DNA of 64,000 nucleotides from Plasmodium brasilianum (GCF_023973825.1 NC_090125.1:2130928-2194927), one strand, 5' to 3'. Positions 51,537 through 63,320 are shown, counted from the stretch's first letter. Made by a program: numbers and translations. Notes: generated by a model not told the origin, from the letters alone.

Positions 51537-54077
51537 TCAATAATTTTTTAAAAGAAGATCTTTTATTTGCTCAGGAGTATAAGTCATGCTGAATTCTGTG
51601 GAGTACAGATCATATATATTTACATATGCTTTGTGTAAATTGTTTAGTATAGCTAACTTCAAATCGTTTTTTACATCATTGGATTCAATTTTATTTATAA
51701 TATTAAAATTATTGAATTTTTCGGAAAAAACAAATTTATAGAAATTTTCTACAATATATTTTATTTCATCTATTTTTTTTTTTTCATGCTCTATACAATA
51801 TTTGTCCATTTGTAAATAACTCATTATATGAAAATTTTCTAACTGTAAAATTTTTTCCTTTTTTTCATCAATAATTATGGTAAGTAAGTCACAATATTTC
51901 GAAGAGCCTTCGAATATTTTTATACTATCTTGTATAAATATAAATATGTTTACAATAAATATGTAATCGGTTTCTACATTTTGATTTTTATTTTTTAAAC
52001 AATTATTTATTAACGGATTAATAGTAATATCAAGTACGCTTTGAAAATTTTGTTCGTTATTAGATGTTTCAAGTAACGCCCTGTTTTTATAAATGGAATA
52101 AACATTATTTAAACAATTCAAAATTTTTTTAATACAAAATAGTGTGTTATCCAAAAAGTTAGGATCTTCAATTTTAGTTGTCTTGTTTAAATAAAAGGTT
52201 ACAACATCTTGTTGCCATAATGAAAAAAATTCATTTTCTACTTTCTTTTGAATTTTTTGAGTATAACTTAATATTTTACAGTTATATTTTTCTATACTAA
52301 TAATTTTTTCAATCGATTTATTATAATCACCTAAATTGCTTCTTCTACTATTGCTCCCCTCCTTCATCTTGTTTTTTCCATTGACATTTTCTGCATTATT
52401 TTTATCTTTATTGTGTTTATTTGAATTAGAATCATTCATACTATAACATTTGTTATCATCTATGATATACTCATTATTTTCGTGTTCTACTTGTTGTATT
52501 ACATTCCTTTCTGCTTTCTTCAAATTTTCAGTCTTTTCTGTGTAGGGATCATTCTCCCATATAGTATTCTCTGGATTACTAAATTTATTTGCATGTACAT
52601 TTTCTTTGTTCCTTTTATTTAACACTATATTATTATCATTCAGAAACATTTTCTGAACAGTGTCTGTTATGTTATTAGAAGGATCACATAAAAAGGAGCT
52701 GCTGTTTCTATTCTTTTTTGTTAGAATTAATTCATAATCTTGTTGTAAAAATGAGTAATCCTTGCCATTACCATTTTGAATTTTTAATGTACTATGCTCA
52801 TTCTTATTAATATTGTGTGCAATAGTTTTAGTAGAATATTCCATAATTATATTCTTAATATCATCATTTATTTCGTAGTTATCTTGAAATTGTTTCAGCT
52901 TATATATGAAGACGCTTAAAATATGAAATAGTTCATAACATGATTCATAACTTTTTGGGTATATATTTAGATTGGTTTCTACAAAATGAGTATATGGAAT
53001 ATATAAAGTATCAACTATATCGTATAAGTTATTATGCATATTTTCAACATGTGCAGAAATGTATGGAACTGTTGTACTTGCATAATAATTATTGAACAAT
53101 AAAAATATTTTTAAAAAATTATCCTCCAATGTTATCAAATAATATATAATAGAAAAGAAATTCTTAATATATTGAGTTGAATAATCATTTTCATCATCTA
53201 ATTCTTGTATATTCATCTTCTTTGTGGTTGTCTTATATTTATTTGCTATTAAATCTTGATAATTTTTTTTTATCACTTTTTTTCTATAATGTACAAAATT
53301 ACTTAAACACATATTAAAATATTCTATATTTTCAACGATAATTTTATAGCACATTTTGGTTATAAGTGAAAAATTTCCTACATAATTTTTTATTATTATT
53401 TTTCTTTTGTCTTTTTCTTCATAAACGTTACATAATAATAAATTAATAATTTTCCTGCCTTTTTTATAAAAGAAGTGATTGCTTTCCCGTATTATGTATA
53501 AGCACATTTTTTTACACGCTTTATTTAATATCTGATTGTAATGTTTTGAATAAAATTTATATATTTTTTCCGATGAATTCTCATTTAGTAGTTTTATTAT
53601 ATTTTCTTTTGTATATTCAAAATGTTTTAAATGTTCAAAAAACTCTATATCTAAAGATATTTTTAAGTCAGTTAAAATGTTGTAACACAATGAGCTTAAA
53701 CTATATTCCTCTAAAATTTTCTCATATATTTTTTCTTTTTTGCTTATATCATATTTTTCCTTTTTCAGTTTTCTTATTTCATCTACAATTTCTTTAGTCA
53801 TTTCGCTACTTTCTAAAATTCGTTCTTTCGTATTTTTGTCTAATTCATTAACTTTTTTTAAATTATGGTGTATATTTTCAAAATATTTAAAGCACATACA
53901 TGCCTCCCTAAAAACATGCTCGTAATTATTTAATTCTCTTAACTCATTATCATAATTATCATATAAAACATTATATTTATTAAAAGCACTTTTATAATTT
54001 TTAAAATTATCTAGTTCGTAATTAAGTAAATCAGCATTCGAAATTATATCTATGGTTGTATTTGTTTGTATATCCAT
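51537..54077 (-). CDS. COG6: Conserved oligomeric Golgi complex subunit 6-like (COG6)
   Basis: Probable subunit of the COG tether that keeps Golgi enzymes in place through retrograde vesicle traffic. Single exon, 846 residues from the ATG at 54077; the frame is open a little further upstream but only with a TTG. The N-terminal 130 residues are a heptad-rich coiled coil (VNELDKNTKERILESSEMTK). The following block with DIEFFEHLKHFEYTKENIIKLL and YNQILNKACKKMCLYI fits the COG6 region EDFFKAL...QIHNDV...ETAYERLYRW. The last residues AYVNIYDLY...YTPEQIKDLLLKNY match the COG6 C-terminal pattern AYGEVY...RSPQQVQTLL. An Asn/Lys-rich insertion occupies about residues 420-610. The assignment is by remote pattern; another COG or exocyst-type helical-rod subunit is the main alternative. 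Confidence 0.6.
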   Translation of the reverse strand: MDIQTNTTIDIISNADLLNYELDNFKNYKSAFNKYNVLYDNYDNELRELNNYEHVFREACMCFKYFENIHHNLKKVNELDKNTKERILESSEMTKEIVDEIRKLKKEKYDISKKEKIYEKILEEYSLSSLCYNILTDLKISLDIEFFEHLKHFEYTKENIIKLLNENSSEKIYKFYSKHYNQILNKACKKMCLYIIRESNHFFYKKGRKIINLLLCNVYEEKDKRKIIIKNYVGNFSLITKMCYKIIVENIEYFNMCLSNFVHYRKKVIKKNYQDLIANKYKTTTKKMNIQELDDENDYSTQYIKNFFSIIYYLITLEDNFLKIFLLFNNYYASTTVPYISAHVENMHNNLYDIVDTLYIPYTHFVETNLNIYPKSYESCYELFHILSVFIYKLKQFQDNYEINDDIKNIIMEYSTKTIAHNINKNEHSTLKIQNGNGKDYSFLQQDYELILTKKNRNSSSFLCDPSNNITDTVQKMFLNDNNIVLNKRNKENVHANKFSNPENTIWENDPYTEKTENLKKAERNVIQQVEHENNEYIIDDNKCYSMNDSNSNKHNKDKNNAENVNGKNKMKEGSNSRRSNLGDYNKSIEKIISIEKYNCKILSYTQKIQKKVENEFFSLWQQDVVTFYLNKTTKIEDPNFLDNTLFCIKKILNCLNNVYSIYKNRALLETSNNEQNFQSVLDITINPLINNCLKNKNQNVETDYIFIVNIFIFIQDSIKIFEGSSKYCDLLTIIIDEKKEKILQLENFHIMSYLQMDKYCIEHEKKKIDEIKYIVENFYKFVFSEKFNNFNIINKIESNDVKNDLKLAILNNLHKAYVNIYDLYSTEFSMTYTPEQIKDLLLKNY

Positions 54078-55130
54078 GGTGTAATGGCACAATTCGATAA
54101 AAAAAAAAAAAAAAAAAAAAAATTTAACTTGTTCAGATGAATATTCTTATTCTGAAGAACAATTTTATTCCCTTCCATCTAAATGTTAAGCGTGAGAAAC
54201 AATTTATAACATTACATAGAGTAAACAACAAGAAAAAATAAAAACACGTGCGTAATATCTTATAACCATACATACATAATTATATATACATGAATTTGCT
54301 AAGTGTTTATACATTCTGTATGCTTATTAAAAATGAGATGAGTAAAATAAATTACTCTTTAAATATCTAATTGTTTGTAAAAAAGGTCAATTGATAAAAT
54401 GTTTTATTATATTAAAACTTTTCTTCTTTTTTTTTTTAGTTGAACACATTTGAAATTTGTAAATGCGGGAAAATTATACATATATAGTATGTATATATAT
54501 GTTATATATATGCATATGTAGTACAATAAAAAAATAATAAATAAATTTAAATGGTATAAAGCATTGTGTTATATATGCAAAAAAGAAATTACTTACCAAA
54601 AACTTGCTTTCAAAAAAAAAAAAAAAATGTATATAATAAAAATTTGTACATAATTGTTGCTTCATATATTCTCTGTAATACGAGAACCTATTTTCTTTTC
54701 ATTTTAATTATTTTCCAACTTTAAAAAGTTTCAATATTTTATTTTATACAAATTGCTTATTTTATTTTTTATCTTTATTATGGTATTTAAAGAAAAAAAT
54801 TAAAAATATTTGTTAGTACGTGAAAGGCCTAGTATATATTAAACTACATCTTTCAGTAAATGCAGTTAAGCGTAAAAATACTACTGACGTTTCGGAAAAT
54901 GCCCTAAACTAATAAAAAGAGAGACGGACGTAAAACGTATAATCTAAGTAGATGTACATATATCCACACTAGTGCACGTAGAACTACATACCTTACCGAA
55001 TTTCATCTGTTATTCGCTTGCATTTTGCATATGTGCACGAAAAAGCATTAGTGTTAGAAATGAAAAAAAAAAAAAATGGGAGAACAAAATATAAAACAAA
55101 AAATATTAACTGCTAGGTATTTTAAAAATT
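54078..55130. other. Intergenic region upstream of COG6-like gene
   Basis: Both flanking genes point left, so this holds the COG6-like promoter and the 3' flank of the next gene. A 22-base poly(A) run lies directly upstream of the COG6 start (about 54100-54121). A G+C-richer patch at about 54860-55040 has no frame of note. Confidence 0.6.
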
Positions 55131-55979
55131 TCAATGAAAATGAGATGGGTACAAAACAGATTTTGGAACAGATAAAGGATCTCCATTGTTAATAAAAAAT
55201 TTATGTCCTTCTTGTTTCAACTTTTCAAAGCATTCTTTTTTACATTGAATATCTAACCAACGGCATTCTTTACATCTTGTCTTCGGGTAAATAAAAAATA
55301 ATTTCCCATGCCAAGTAAAATCTCTTTTCTTTCCATTCAAATGTCCATAATCATATGGCTTTGGACAAGGGGGTTTCATCGTAAAATGAACTTGTGCATG
55401 ATACCATAAATATATACACGCTACAAATAATAAATATACATGAAACTTTAAAAATATCATTAATTTCCTTTCATATTCTGTTAACATAACAGTAGATAAT
55501 CTCGTATATGGATCTAAATCCAAAATCCATTCCTTTCTATTATTATATCTTGTCAGAAAACCAGAAATATCCAAATATCTATAGATTTTTTGTCCAGTTG
55601 TTTCAGGTTCATTCTTATCAAAAAAAATTAAAACATTCGGGTTTTTAAAAATTGATAAATTGCTTTTCGAACATTCCTCAGATATGCTAGATGCACTTTC
55701 TTTCGTTGCTCTGTTCGACTCAACTGTTGATATTCCTGAAAAACTTTTTATTAAATTTATTTTAAATAACATTATACTATTATTCCTTTTATATGTCAAT
55801 AGAGAGGAATTATCAAGGTTAATAAGATCCCTCCTTAAATAGTGATTCTCTGTTACATACGTCCTTAATAACATTTTACTCCCGTATTTTTCTTCTATAT
55901 TTATACAATTATTAAACATGCCATTTCTGCCTATTTTTAAAAATGCCCCTAGCATATGCTTATCACTTTTACCAAGCAT
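55131..55979 (-). CDS. Probable mitochondrial inner-membrane protein, possibly COX6A-like
   Basis: Single exon, 282 residues. The N-terminal region is basic with hydroxylated and aliphatic residues (MLGKSDKHMLGAFLKIGRNG), which would suit an organelle leader. One membrane helix lies at about residues 170-192 (LMIFLKFHVYLLFVACIYLW). After it comes PPCPKPYDYGHLNGKKRDFTW and then a cysteine cluster C-x2-C-x6-C-x3-C (about residues 234-248), ending with an unstructured tail. A single helix followed by a CP-x-PYDY...K-x-F-x-W segment recalls cytochrome c oxidase subunit 6A, whose tail has the pattern PYxYLRIRxKxFPW. The four cysteines are not part of that family and may bind a metal or form disulfides. 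This is a tentative call; length is about twice that of ordinary COX6A, mostly from the N-terminal half. Confidence 0.5.
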   Translation of the reverse strand: MLGKSDKHMLGAFLKIGRNGMFNNCINIEEKYGSKMLLRTYVTENHYLRRDLINLDNSSLLTYKRNNSIMLFKINLIKSFSGISTVESNRATKESASSISEECSKSNLSIFKNPNVLIFFDKNEPETTGQKIYRYLDISGFLTRYNNRKEWILDLDPYTRLSTVMLTEYERKLMIFLKFHVYLLFVACIYLWYHAQVHFTMKPPCPKPYDYGHLNGKKRDFTWHGKLFFIYPKTRCKECRWLDIQCKKECFEKLKQEGHKFFINNGDPLSVPKSVLYPSHFH

Positions 55980-58900
55980 TTTAGTTTCTATTATTTTCTT
56001 GTGTAATGTGCCCCCTTTTGTGCGTTAGTTAGTCTTCTTGTCTTCTTATTTGTTCGTTTGTTTGACTGCTTGTTGGCCTTTTTGTTCTATTATTGCTGCT
56101 ACTTTTTTTTCTTTACGCATTTATAATGCCATAAATTTCAGATTAAGCATGTACGCAGTCTATATCCAACTAAATTATCGTATACATATTTTTTTCATAA
56201 TTTTTTTCAAACAGAAATACACTTTTATTGAAATAATTTAGTATTTTTAAGATAAAAATAAAAAAAAATAAATGTGCATACGCGAACTTTCTAAAAACAA
56301 TGTATACGTATATATTTATCCAATTAAAAAGGTATACTCTGATGTCTGAAAAAATTTATCTTAGGTTTGTTGATAACTTAAATGCTCTTCTTTCGTGTAT
56401 TATTTTAAACAAAAATGAAAATGTATATATTATGGTACACACACAAACATGTACAAAAAAAAATATAAATATATATACGCAATATTTTTCATCTAAAAAA
56501 AAACGTTTAACTAATGTAAAAATAAATAAGTATTATTCATAAAAATAATAACATATAATTATTCTTTTGCCTTTTTTATCTTAAAGTAACAAAAAAACAA
56601 AAAAAAAAAAAAAATACGCATACAAACGAATATACATTATATAAATATTTATGTATAAACGCTTTCCCCATATAATATATACATGTATACGTACCTATTT
56701 TATGTTTAAAATGCTCTTAAGAAATGTAACGACAATTTCAGTTATTTAAAAGCATTTCATACGCTTTAAATTACACTTGCTAAAATACAATAATTTTGTC
56801 AACTTTCTTCTTTTCCTGTTTACTGGAGTGCTATAAAATAATATCTTTCAACTTTCATATAATATTTGCACGAAAAAAAAAAAAAAAAAAATTCAGAAAA
56901 TAAATGCACATTAAATCACAATTTTATATTCGTAAATAGTAGTACTGAAAAAAAAAAACAAAGCTGTACTTTTTTTAATTTGCGATGCATATTTCTTAAA
57001 AAAAAAATAGAAGCATCAATGTGTAATTCATTTGATAAAAATAAAAATTAACCTAATTTCATGGTATGGGTGTGAAAATAAATTAGATGTTTTGTGTTTT
57101 GTGTTTTATGCTTTATGTTTCTTTTACTGCTTAAATGAAGAAAATTTAAAGGGACAAGTCTATTCAGAGAATACTGTTATGCAGGTGCCATTCACAGAAT
57201 GGAAAACATTGTTAAGACTAAAAAGATTCAAAATGATTAGTAAAGTTAATCCCCCGTATTACATTTTTTTTTTTTTTTCATGTGTATTATATTTATTTTT
57301 TATTATTATGTAGTTATTATGCATTAAAGTATTTTCGTTTTACATATTTTTATGTAATGTCAGTAGAATGATAATTATGATATACTACCGTATTGAATAC
57401 CTTTACTGTTAAGTTATATAAATGAATATAAAGGAATTTTGATAAGAACAGTGTATCACTTTCTTGAATATATATATATATATACATATATTATAGCACC
57501 GTATTTTCATTATTACCTGCTTAATGTTTTTACCATGTTTGTGCCGTTTTTGCAAATGAAAAATAACAAACGTTTTAACTTCAATAAAATAATTTTTTGG
57601 TAGTATAATAAAAGATAAAAGATGAAAACATTTAAAAATGAATTAACACTATAACTTTTTCAGTTGTTTATGGTAACAAATTATAAGGAGCTAATTTCCT
57701 TTTTCTTTTCACATTTCAATAGAATAAAAAAGTAACGATATAATTAGCTGCTTGTGAAAAGATCTATTTTTTTTTTTATTTCTCCGTGTGCAGTAGTATA
57801 TGTACGTGTTACAGCTGGAGTAAATCATTATGGGATGAAAGAAATGATTAAATATTAAGTGGATGATAAATGGAAATTCTGGGACACATAAGCATACTTA
57901 TGTACATATATACATATGTGTGTATGTTTATATATATATGTGTACATATATTGGTATAAATTTCCATTTTTCCTTTTTTTTAATTTTGTTTAGCATAAAT
58001 TAACACATCCAAATGCTGAAATAAATAAAACTCGAACTCAACCAAATGCATTATTTTGAAGTTAAAACATTTCTGTATTTTGAAAAACTTTTTGAAATAA
58101 ATATATAAAAACTCTAATGGAGCATTTAAAAAAATTTTAGTTAAAAAACATGGGTTAGCAGTCAAATGGTGAAAATATTTCGAATGAATAATAACTGGAA
58201 GCAAATACTTTTCCATACATACATACGTATATAAATATATACCTATATATATATATATATATATATGATGAAAATAAATTTTGATCTAATGAAACTACGC
58301 TCAAAATAAAAAAAATGCAATTCGTTTAATCTATTTTATTCAACATAGGAATTAAAGATAAAATTTTCTAAAAACAATGAGTCTAAGAATTACTGACATA
58401 AAACATTTGTTAAAAAATCTATCCTTTTTTTATTAATTTCATGTTATTCATCAGTAAGAGAAATTCACATAAGGGTAACGTAAAATAAATATTTACATAT
58501 ACAATATTAACCATATATATATGCATACATTTATACATGTATGAGCGTGTGTATATAACATAAGAAAATGCTTTTTTTTTTCTTTCTATGTAATTTGCTC
58601 ATCAAATGTTTCGCGTTTAACTGTTTCAATGAACGAGATATAATAGGAATTACGCATGTGTATATATTGAGGGCTTTTCAAGTATTCATTTTGAATGGCA
58701 GAAATATATATGTATATATATATATATTTTTTTTTTTATTGAAATATAAAAGTTGAATTGTTATATTTCTGAAATATGACTTCACGCAGAAAAATAGTGT
58801 AACTCCGTTCATTTATAATCATTAAAAACATTATTTTATATAAAAGCATAAATTTTAACCCCATTGTAAACAAAAATAGTATCTCTATTTTAATGATAGA

Positions 58901-59136
58901 GGTATAAATGGTTCTTCCACGTCAAGGCTTGTATAACAACATTGTGTTAAAGAAGGTATACGAAGGGCATATATTAGTTTTTTTTATTTTTTTTCATATT
59001 AACATTCACTCATTAATTGATTCATTTATATACCATTTCATTCATTTATTCACCCATTCATTGGAATATATGTATTGATGGATACACCATATTTAACGAA
59101 AAGATAAAAAAAAAAAAAAAAGCCAAATAAATAAAA
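55980..59136. promoter_or_regulatory. Large divergent intergenic region (3.2 kb) with a few coding-like patches
   Basis: This gap lies between the starts of the COX6A-like gene and the FtsH gene and must hold both promoters and leaders. Most is A+T-rich with TA tracts (57473-57485, 58244-58267). Three patches have higher G+C and open plus-strand frames: about 57032-57313, 58568-58720 and 58910-58957 (ends in a good donor, AAG|GTATAC). They could be leader exons of the FtsH transcript or a small unrecognised gene. I do not call genes here. Confidence 0.5.
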
Positions 59137-61254
59137 ATGTTAATCCTACGGAATCTTGTGGTATTGGATTTAAAAAGAAGTACTATGCTATACGCTAATA
59201 ATTTCGAAAATATAAGATGTAAATTAAACAGCAAAAGATGGTTTACTATATTGAAGAATGAAAGATTAGATAGATTGAAAAGAGAAATTCGTTACAAGCC
59301 TAATGATAATTTCTTAATATTACAGTTTTATAAAGAAGCTAATGTACATAATCCAAATGAAGTTATAAAACATTATGAAAGCACGAATTATGTGAAAAAT
59401 GAAAGTATAATAAAAGAGTATATAAAAGCATTGGTGTATACAAACAAACTGAAATATACCAATCTTGATAATATAAAACATGATAATAATGATTATAACT
59501 CTTACAGAAAAACAACGGATGAATCTAATTATATAAATGAAAGGAATAATGAACGTTCCAATGTGTATGAAACGAATAATTTAAAAGGTGATTCAAGTTA
59601 TAATAATAATATATCTCAATCAGCATATAAAGAAGATTATGCAGATAAAAAAAAAGGAGGTATATATGCGGATATTTTTAATTTGCAAATAGATCCAAAG
59701 AAGCCTTTAAAAGTATCTGTAATTGATGGAAATAAAAAAGGATTATGGAATTTACTAAAATCAACAGTTGGGTTCTTAATTTTAGTAGCAGCAGCAAGCG
59801 TTTATTTAGAAGGAGTATCACAAAATGTACAGAAGGGTATAGGAGTAGTAAATAAGAAAATAATTCCAGTAGAAAATGTGAAGGTAACCTTTGCAGATGT
59901 AAAAGGTTGTGATGAAGTAAAACAAGAGCTTGAAGAAATTATTGATTATTTAAAAAATTCAGATAAATTTACAAAAATAGGTGCAAAATTACCTAAAGGA
60001 ATACTATTATCAGGAGAACCAGGCACAGGAAAAACATTAATTGCTAGAGCCATAGCAGGTGAAGCTAATGTGCCTTTTCTTCAAGCATCGGGTTCAGAAT
60101 TTGAAGAAATGTTCGTTGGTGTAGGTGCAAGAAGAATAAGAGAACTATTTCAATCTGCTAAAAAACATGCTCCATGTATTGTCTTCATTGATGAAATTGA
60201 TGCAGTAGGATCAAAAAGAAGTAATAGAGATAATAGTGCAGTCAGAATGACACTAAATCAATTATTAGTAGAATTGGATGGCTTTGAACAAAATGAAGGT
60301 ATTGTTGTAATATGTGCTACTAATTTTCCACAAAGTTTAGATAAGGCATTAGTTAGACCAGGAAGATTAGATAAGACTATTGTAGTGCCATTACCTGATA
60401 TAAAAGGAAGATATGAAATTTTAAAAATGTATAGTAGTAAAATAGTTTTATCAAAAGATGTAGATTTACATGTTTTATCTAGAAGAACAGTTGGTATGAC
60501 TGGTGCAGATTTAAATAATATTCTCAACATAGCAGCTATAAAATGTTCTGTTGAAGGAAAAAAAGCAGTAGATATGAATTCCATTGAACAAGCTTTTGAT
60601 AGAGTTGTTGTAGGGTTACAGAGGAAATCTCCTTTAAATGATGAAGAAAAAAATATTACTGCATATCATGAAGGTGGTCATACTTTAGTTAATTTTTATA
60701 CCAAAGGTTCCGATCCAGTTCATAAGGCAACTATTATGCCAAGAGGAATGTCCTTAGGTGTTACATGGAAAATACCAATTGGTGATAAATACAGCCAAAA
60801 AATCAAAGATGTTCAAAGTGAAATAGATGTATTAATGGGTGGTTTAGTATCTGAAGAAATTGTATTTGGAAAGAATAATGTGACTACAGGTTGTTCGAGC
60901 GATTTGCAAAGGGCTACACATATAGCTCAATCACTTGTTATGAATTATGGAGTAGGTATAAATGAAGAAAACATATCCATGTTTCTACAAGATAAAAAAA
61001 ATATCAGCGAAGAAATGAAAATAAAAATTGATAAATCCATTCAAAAAATATTATTAGACTCTTATAATAGGGCAAAGAAAGTCTTAAATCAGCACATTGA
61101 TGAATTACATAGAGTTGCATTAGCTTTAATTGAATACGAAACTTTAACAAGCGATGAAATTAAATTAGCTATGCAAGGAAAATGTGATCAAATAAGGAAA
61201 AACAGAGAACTGAAACAGAAAGAGTTTAATTTGAAGGACAACAGTATTTCTTAA
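59137..61254 (+). CDS. FtsH1: ATP-dependent zinc metalloprotease FtsH (FtsH1, Yme1/i-AAA-like)
   Basis: Membrane-bound AAA+ protease that degrades misfolded membrane proteins. Single exon, 705 residues. After a basic N-terminal region (RNLVVLDLKRS, LNSKRWFTILK) that could serve as an organelle leader and an Asn-rich stretch, there is one hydrophobic helix (TVGFLILVAAASVYL, about residues 207-221). Then come the AAA domain with VTFADVKGCDEVKQEL, Walker A GEPGTGKT (293-300), pore motif FVGVGARRIRELF, Walker B CIVFIDEIDAVGS (about 346-358) and second-region-of-homology VRPGRLDKTIVVPLPD; and the peptidase domain with zinc site HEGGH (511-515) and the third ligand Asp in SSDLQRAT (about 589). All catalytic residues are intact. 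A single membrane helix is the arrangement of mitochondrial i-AAA (Yme1) rather than m-AAA enzymes. P. falciparum has more than one FtsH, and targeting here is inferred. Confidence 0.95.
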   Translation: MLILRNLVVLDLKRSTMLYANNFENIRCKLNSKRWFTILKNERLDRLKREIRYKPNDNFLILQFYKEANVHNPNEVIKHYESTNYVKNESIIKEYIKALVYTNKLKYTNLDNIKHDNNDYNSYRKTTDESNYINERNNERSNVYETNNLKGDSSYNNNISQSAYKEDYADKKKGGIYADIFNLQIDPKKPLKVSVIDGNKKGLWNLLKSTVGFLILVAAASVYLEGVSQNVQKGIGVVNKKIIPVENVKVTFADVKGCDEVKQELEEIIDYLKNSDKFTKIGAKLPKGILLSGEPGTGKTLIARAIAGEANVPFLQASGSEFEEMFVGVGARRIRELFQSAKKHAPCIVFIDEIDAVGSKRSNRDNSAVRMTLNQLLVELDGFEQNEGIVVICATNFPQSLDKALVRPGRLDKTIVVPLPDIKGRYEILKMYSSKIVLSKDVDLHVLSRRTVGMTGADLNNILNIAAIKCSVEGKKAVDMNSIEQAFDRVVVGLQRKSPLNDEEKNITAYHEGGHTLVNFYTKGSDPVHKATIMPRGMSLGVTWKIPIGDKYSQKIKDVQSEIDVLMGGLVSEEIVFGKNNVTTGCSSDLQRATHIAQSLVMNYGVGINEENISMFLQDKKNISEEMKIKIDKSIQKILLDSYNRAKKVLNQHIDELHRVALALIEYETLTSDEIKLAMQGKCDQIRKNRELKQKEFNLKDNSIS

Positions 61255-61522
61255 CCCATTAGCAGGCATGTGCTCATATATATATGCATGTATGCATATG
61301 TAAATGTGTTTCCTCGAAAACATTCAGGAATTTCTTTTTTTTTATGTTACTATTTTGTGTTACCTTGTCTTATTCGCAATTACATTTAAGCCCTTATTTT
61401 ATCTGTGTTCTTTTTTATCACATATTTATTAACCCCTATTTTGTATACGTATATTTTTTAACATTGTGTTTTATTGATAAATTATTGCGTACCTGTTTTT
61501 CCTATTTGTGCATTTATATGTG

Positions 61523-61560
<38 letters not shown>

Positions 61561-62131
61561 TAGGCGTTAATAAATGGACACGTACAGATGCATACGTGTA
61601 AAAAACTAACCATGTGCATATATACTCACGCTACAATGAATTATGTATATTTCACCTAATACTCTTGTTTGTTCTCTTACTCTTAACTGTTTACAATTAT
61701 TCTGTTCACATTAGCTTTCTCTTTCATAATTTTGGTACCAATTTTATTTTTTCATTATGTAATTTATCATTTATTTATGATCTCATACTCTTTTTTTTTT
61801 TAAATAATATCACAAAAGCATTATAGGTTAACATAAATTTTTGTTAATTAAAAAAAAATAAACGAAAAAAGAAAAAAGAAAAGAAAAACGAAATAAAACA
61901 AAAACGAACAAATAAGTTTTCCATAACAAAAACATGGGTCCTAAGTAGTAGTCTTTTTTCCTTTTTTGTTGTTTATTGCAGTATCTAATTTTATTACTTA
62001 TTAGACGTGTCCTATGTTGCCTTTTTTTTCTTTTTCTTTTTAATATATATATAAAAAAGTATACAAAAATTACAAGAAAAAAAAAGTATAAAATAAGCAT
62101 AAAGTAGATACAAGACATAAACATAAATTCA
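61255..62131. other. Convergent intergenic gap
   Basis: 3' flanks of FtsH and the EFCAB10-like gene. It has a (TA)n tract at about 61526-61555. The frames of 70-105 codons here are Phe/Tyr/Ile low-complexity and are not called. Confidence 0.6.
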
Positions 62132-63320
62132 TTATTTAATAGTTTGGGTATTACTATTTAATAATAAACCAAACAACTGAGGTCTTTTTTTGAAAATAGT
62201 TAAAGAATTACTTTCGCTGTGAACTAAATATTCATTTTGTTCTTTCATAAAATTTATTATCTCCTTAAAACTCTCTGATTTTATATATTCATAATTTTTT
62301 CTCTTGAAGGAAGTAAGGACAAGGCCAAAAAAAAAAAAAAAAAAAAAGACGAAGCATATGTCAAAAACGTCAATTCGCATAAGCTGTATTAATATGAAAA
62401 TTCATAAAATGGAAATCTTATTTTAATGCATAATTATATGTTGTTACATAATCTACGTTTATATATAATTAATATTTTTTCTAACGCATAAGATTTGAAT
62501 ATTTCGAAGTCAACGTCGTTTGCTATTTTTATGTTTTCCATGTACTCTCTTTGTTTATTATTTAACACGAATTGATTTAATCCTTAAGAAGAAAAAGTAA
62601 AATATATTATAATAATGAGGGAATAAAAATAAAGCAAAAGTGAAATTATGTAAAATAAAATATTTCAAACCTAAAATACATTTATCCTTTGTTATATATT
62701 TGTTGTTTTCTAAATTTAAGAAATTATACATAGCTATTATGTCTTCCTCATCAAATACTCTTTTTATTTCTTTCTACAACATTTTAAAGGGGCAAATATA
62801 AATATATAAATATATAAATATCTATCTATATATAAATATATATGTTATTACAAAACGTGTAATACTGATAACTCAAAAAAGTGAAGCCCTAATCTCTGAT
62901 AGCACATGTATATATTTTTTGTTTTTATCCTTTGCCGTTATTTTCAAAATTCTTTTTACTTCTTTTTCTAATTTTTTAAGTTCTTCAATTATAGACTCCA
63001 CAATATTTTTTGGTTTTCTGTAATAAACATAACCTAATAAACCCTTCATAACGCGAATATTTTTTATTTGGAATAATTAAAAAAGAAGTGCATATACCAT
63101 TATTTATTATTTATGTATTATTTTTTTTTTTTTTGTTACCTCAAGTATCTCAATTATTTTTTTGCCTCTAATATATTCAAGATCTTCTAAAAATTATAAA
63201 ATCACAAAGAAAAAAGAATATTAAAATACAATTTTTTTTCTTTTTTTAAAAAAAACTATACGCGAAAGTTAGCTAGTAAATTACACTTCTTGCATACTTT
63301 CATTTTATAGTACCACTCAT
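62132..63320 (-). CDS. DPY30/RIIa-fold protein with degenerate EF hand (EFCAB10-like)
   Basis: Six short exons, easy to miss because only the last is a long frame: 63320-63314, 63186-63140, 63043-62906, 62773-62671, 62582-62486 and 62300-62132; phases agree and give 186 residues. The start MSEDLEYIRGKKIIEILEGL, then YVYYRKPKNIVESIIEELKK, is the two-helix dimerisation/docking fold of the RIIa/DPY30 family, in which the KP/RP turn before the second helix is typical. Next comes DEEDIIAMYNFLNLENNKY followed by ITKDKCILGLNQF, an EF-hand shape whose loop lacks the acidic first and last ligands and the central Gly, so calcium binding is unlikely. This order matches the animal ciliary protein EFCAB10. 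A docking role in the male-gamete flagellum is inferred. Weakest joints: the 7-nt first exon, the third-exon acceptor and the last-exon acceptor. Confidence 0.72.

Noticed and set aside
57980..58216. A 78-codon minus-strand frame in the FtsH upstream region
   Set aside because: Biased composition and no recognisable feature; probably chance in AT-rich DNA.
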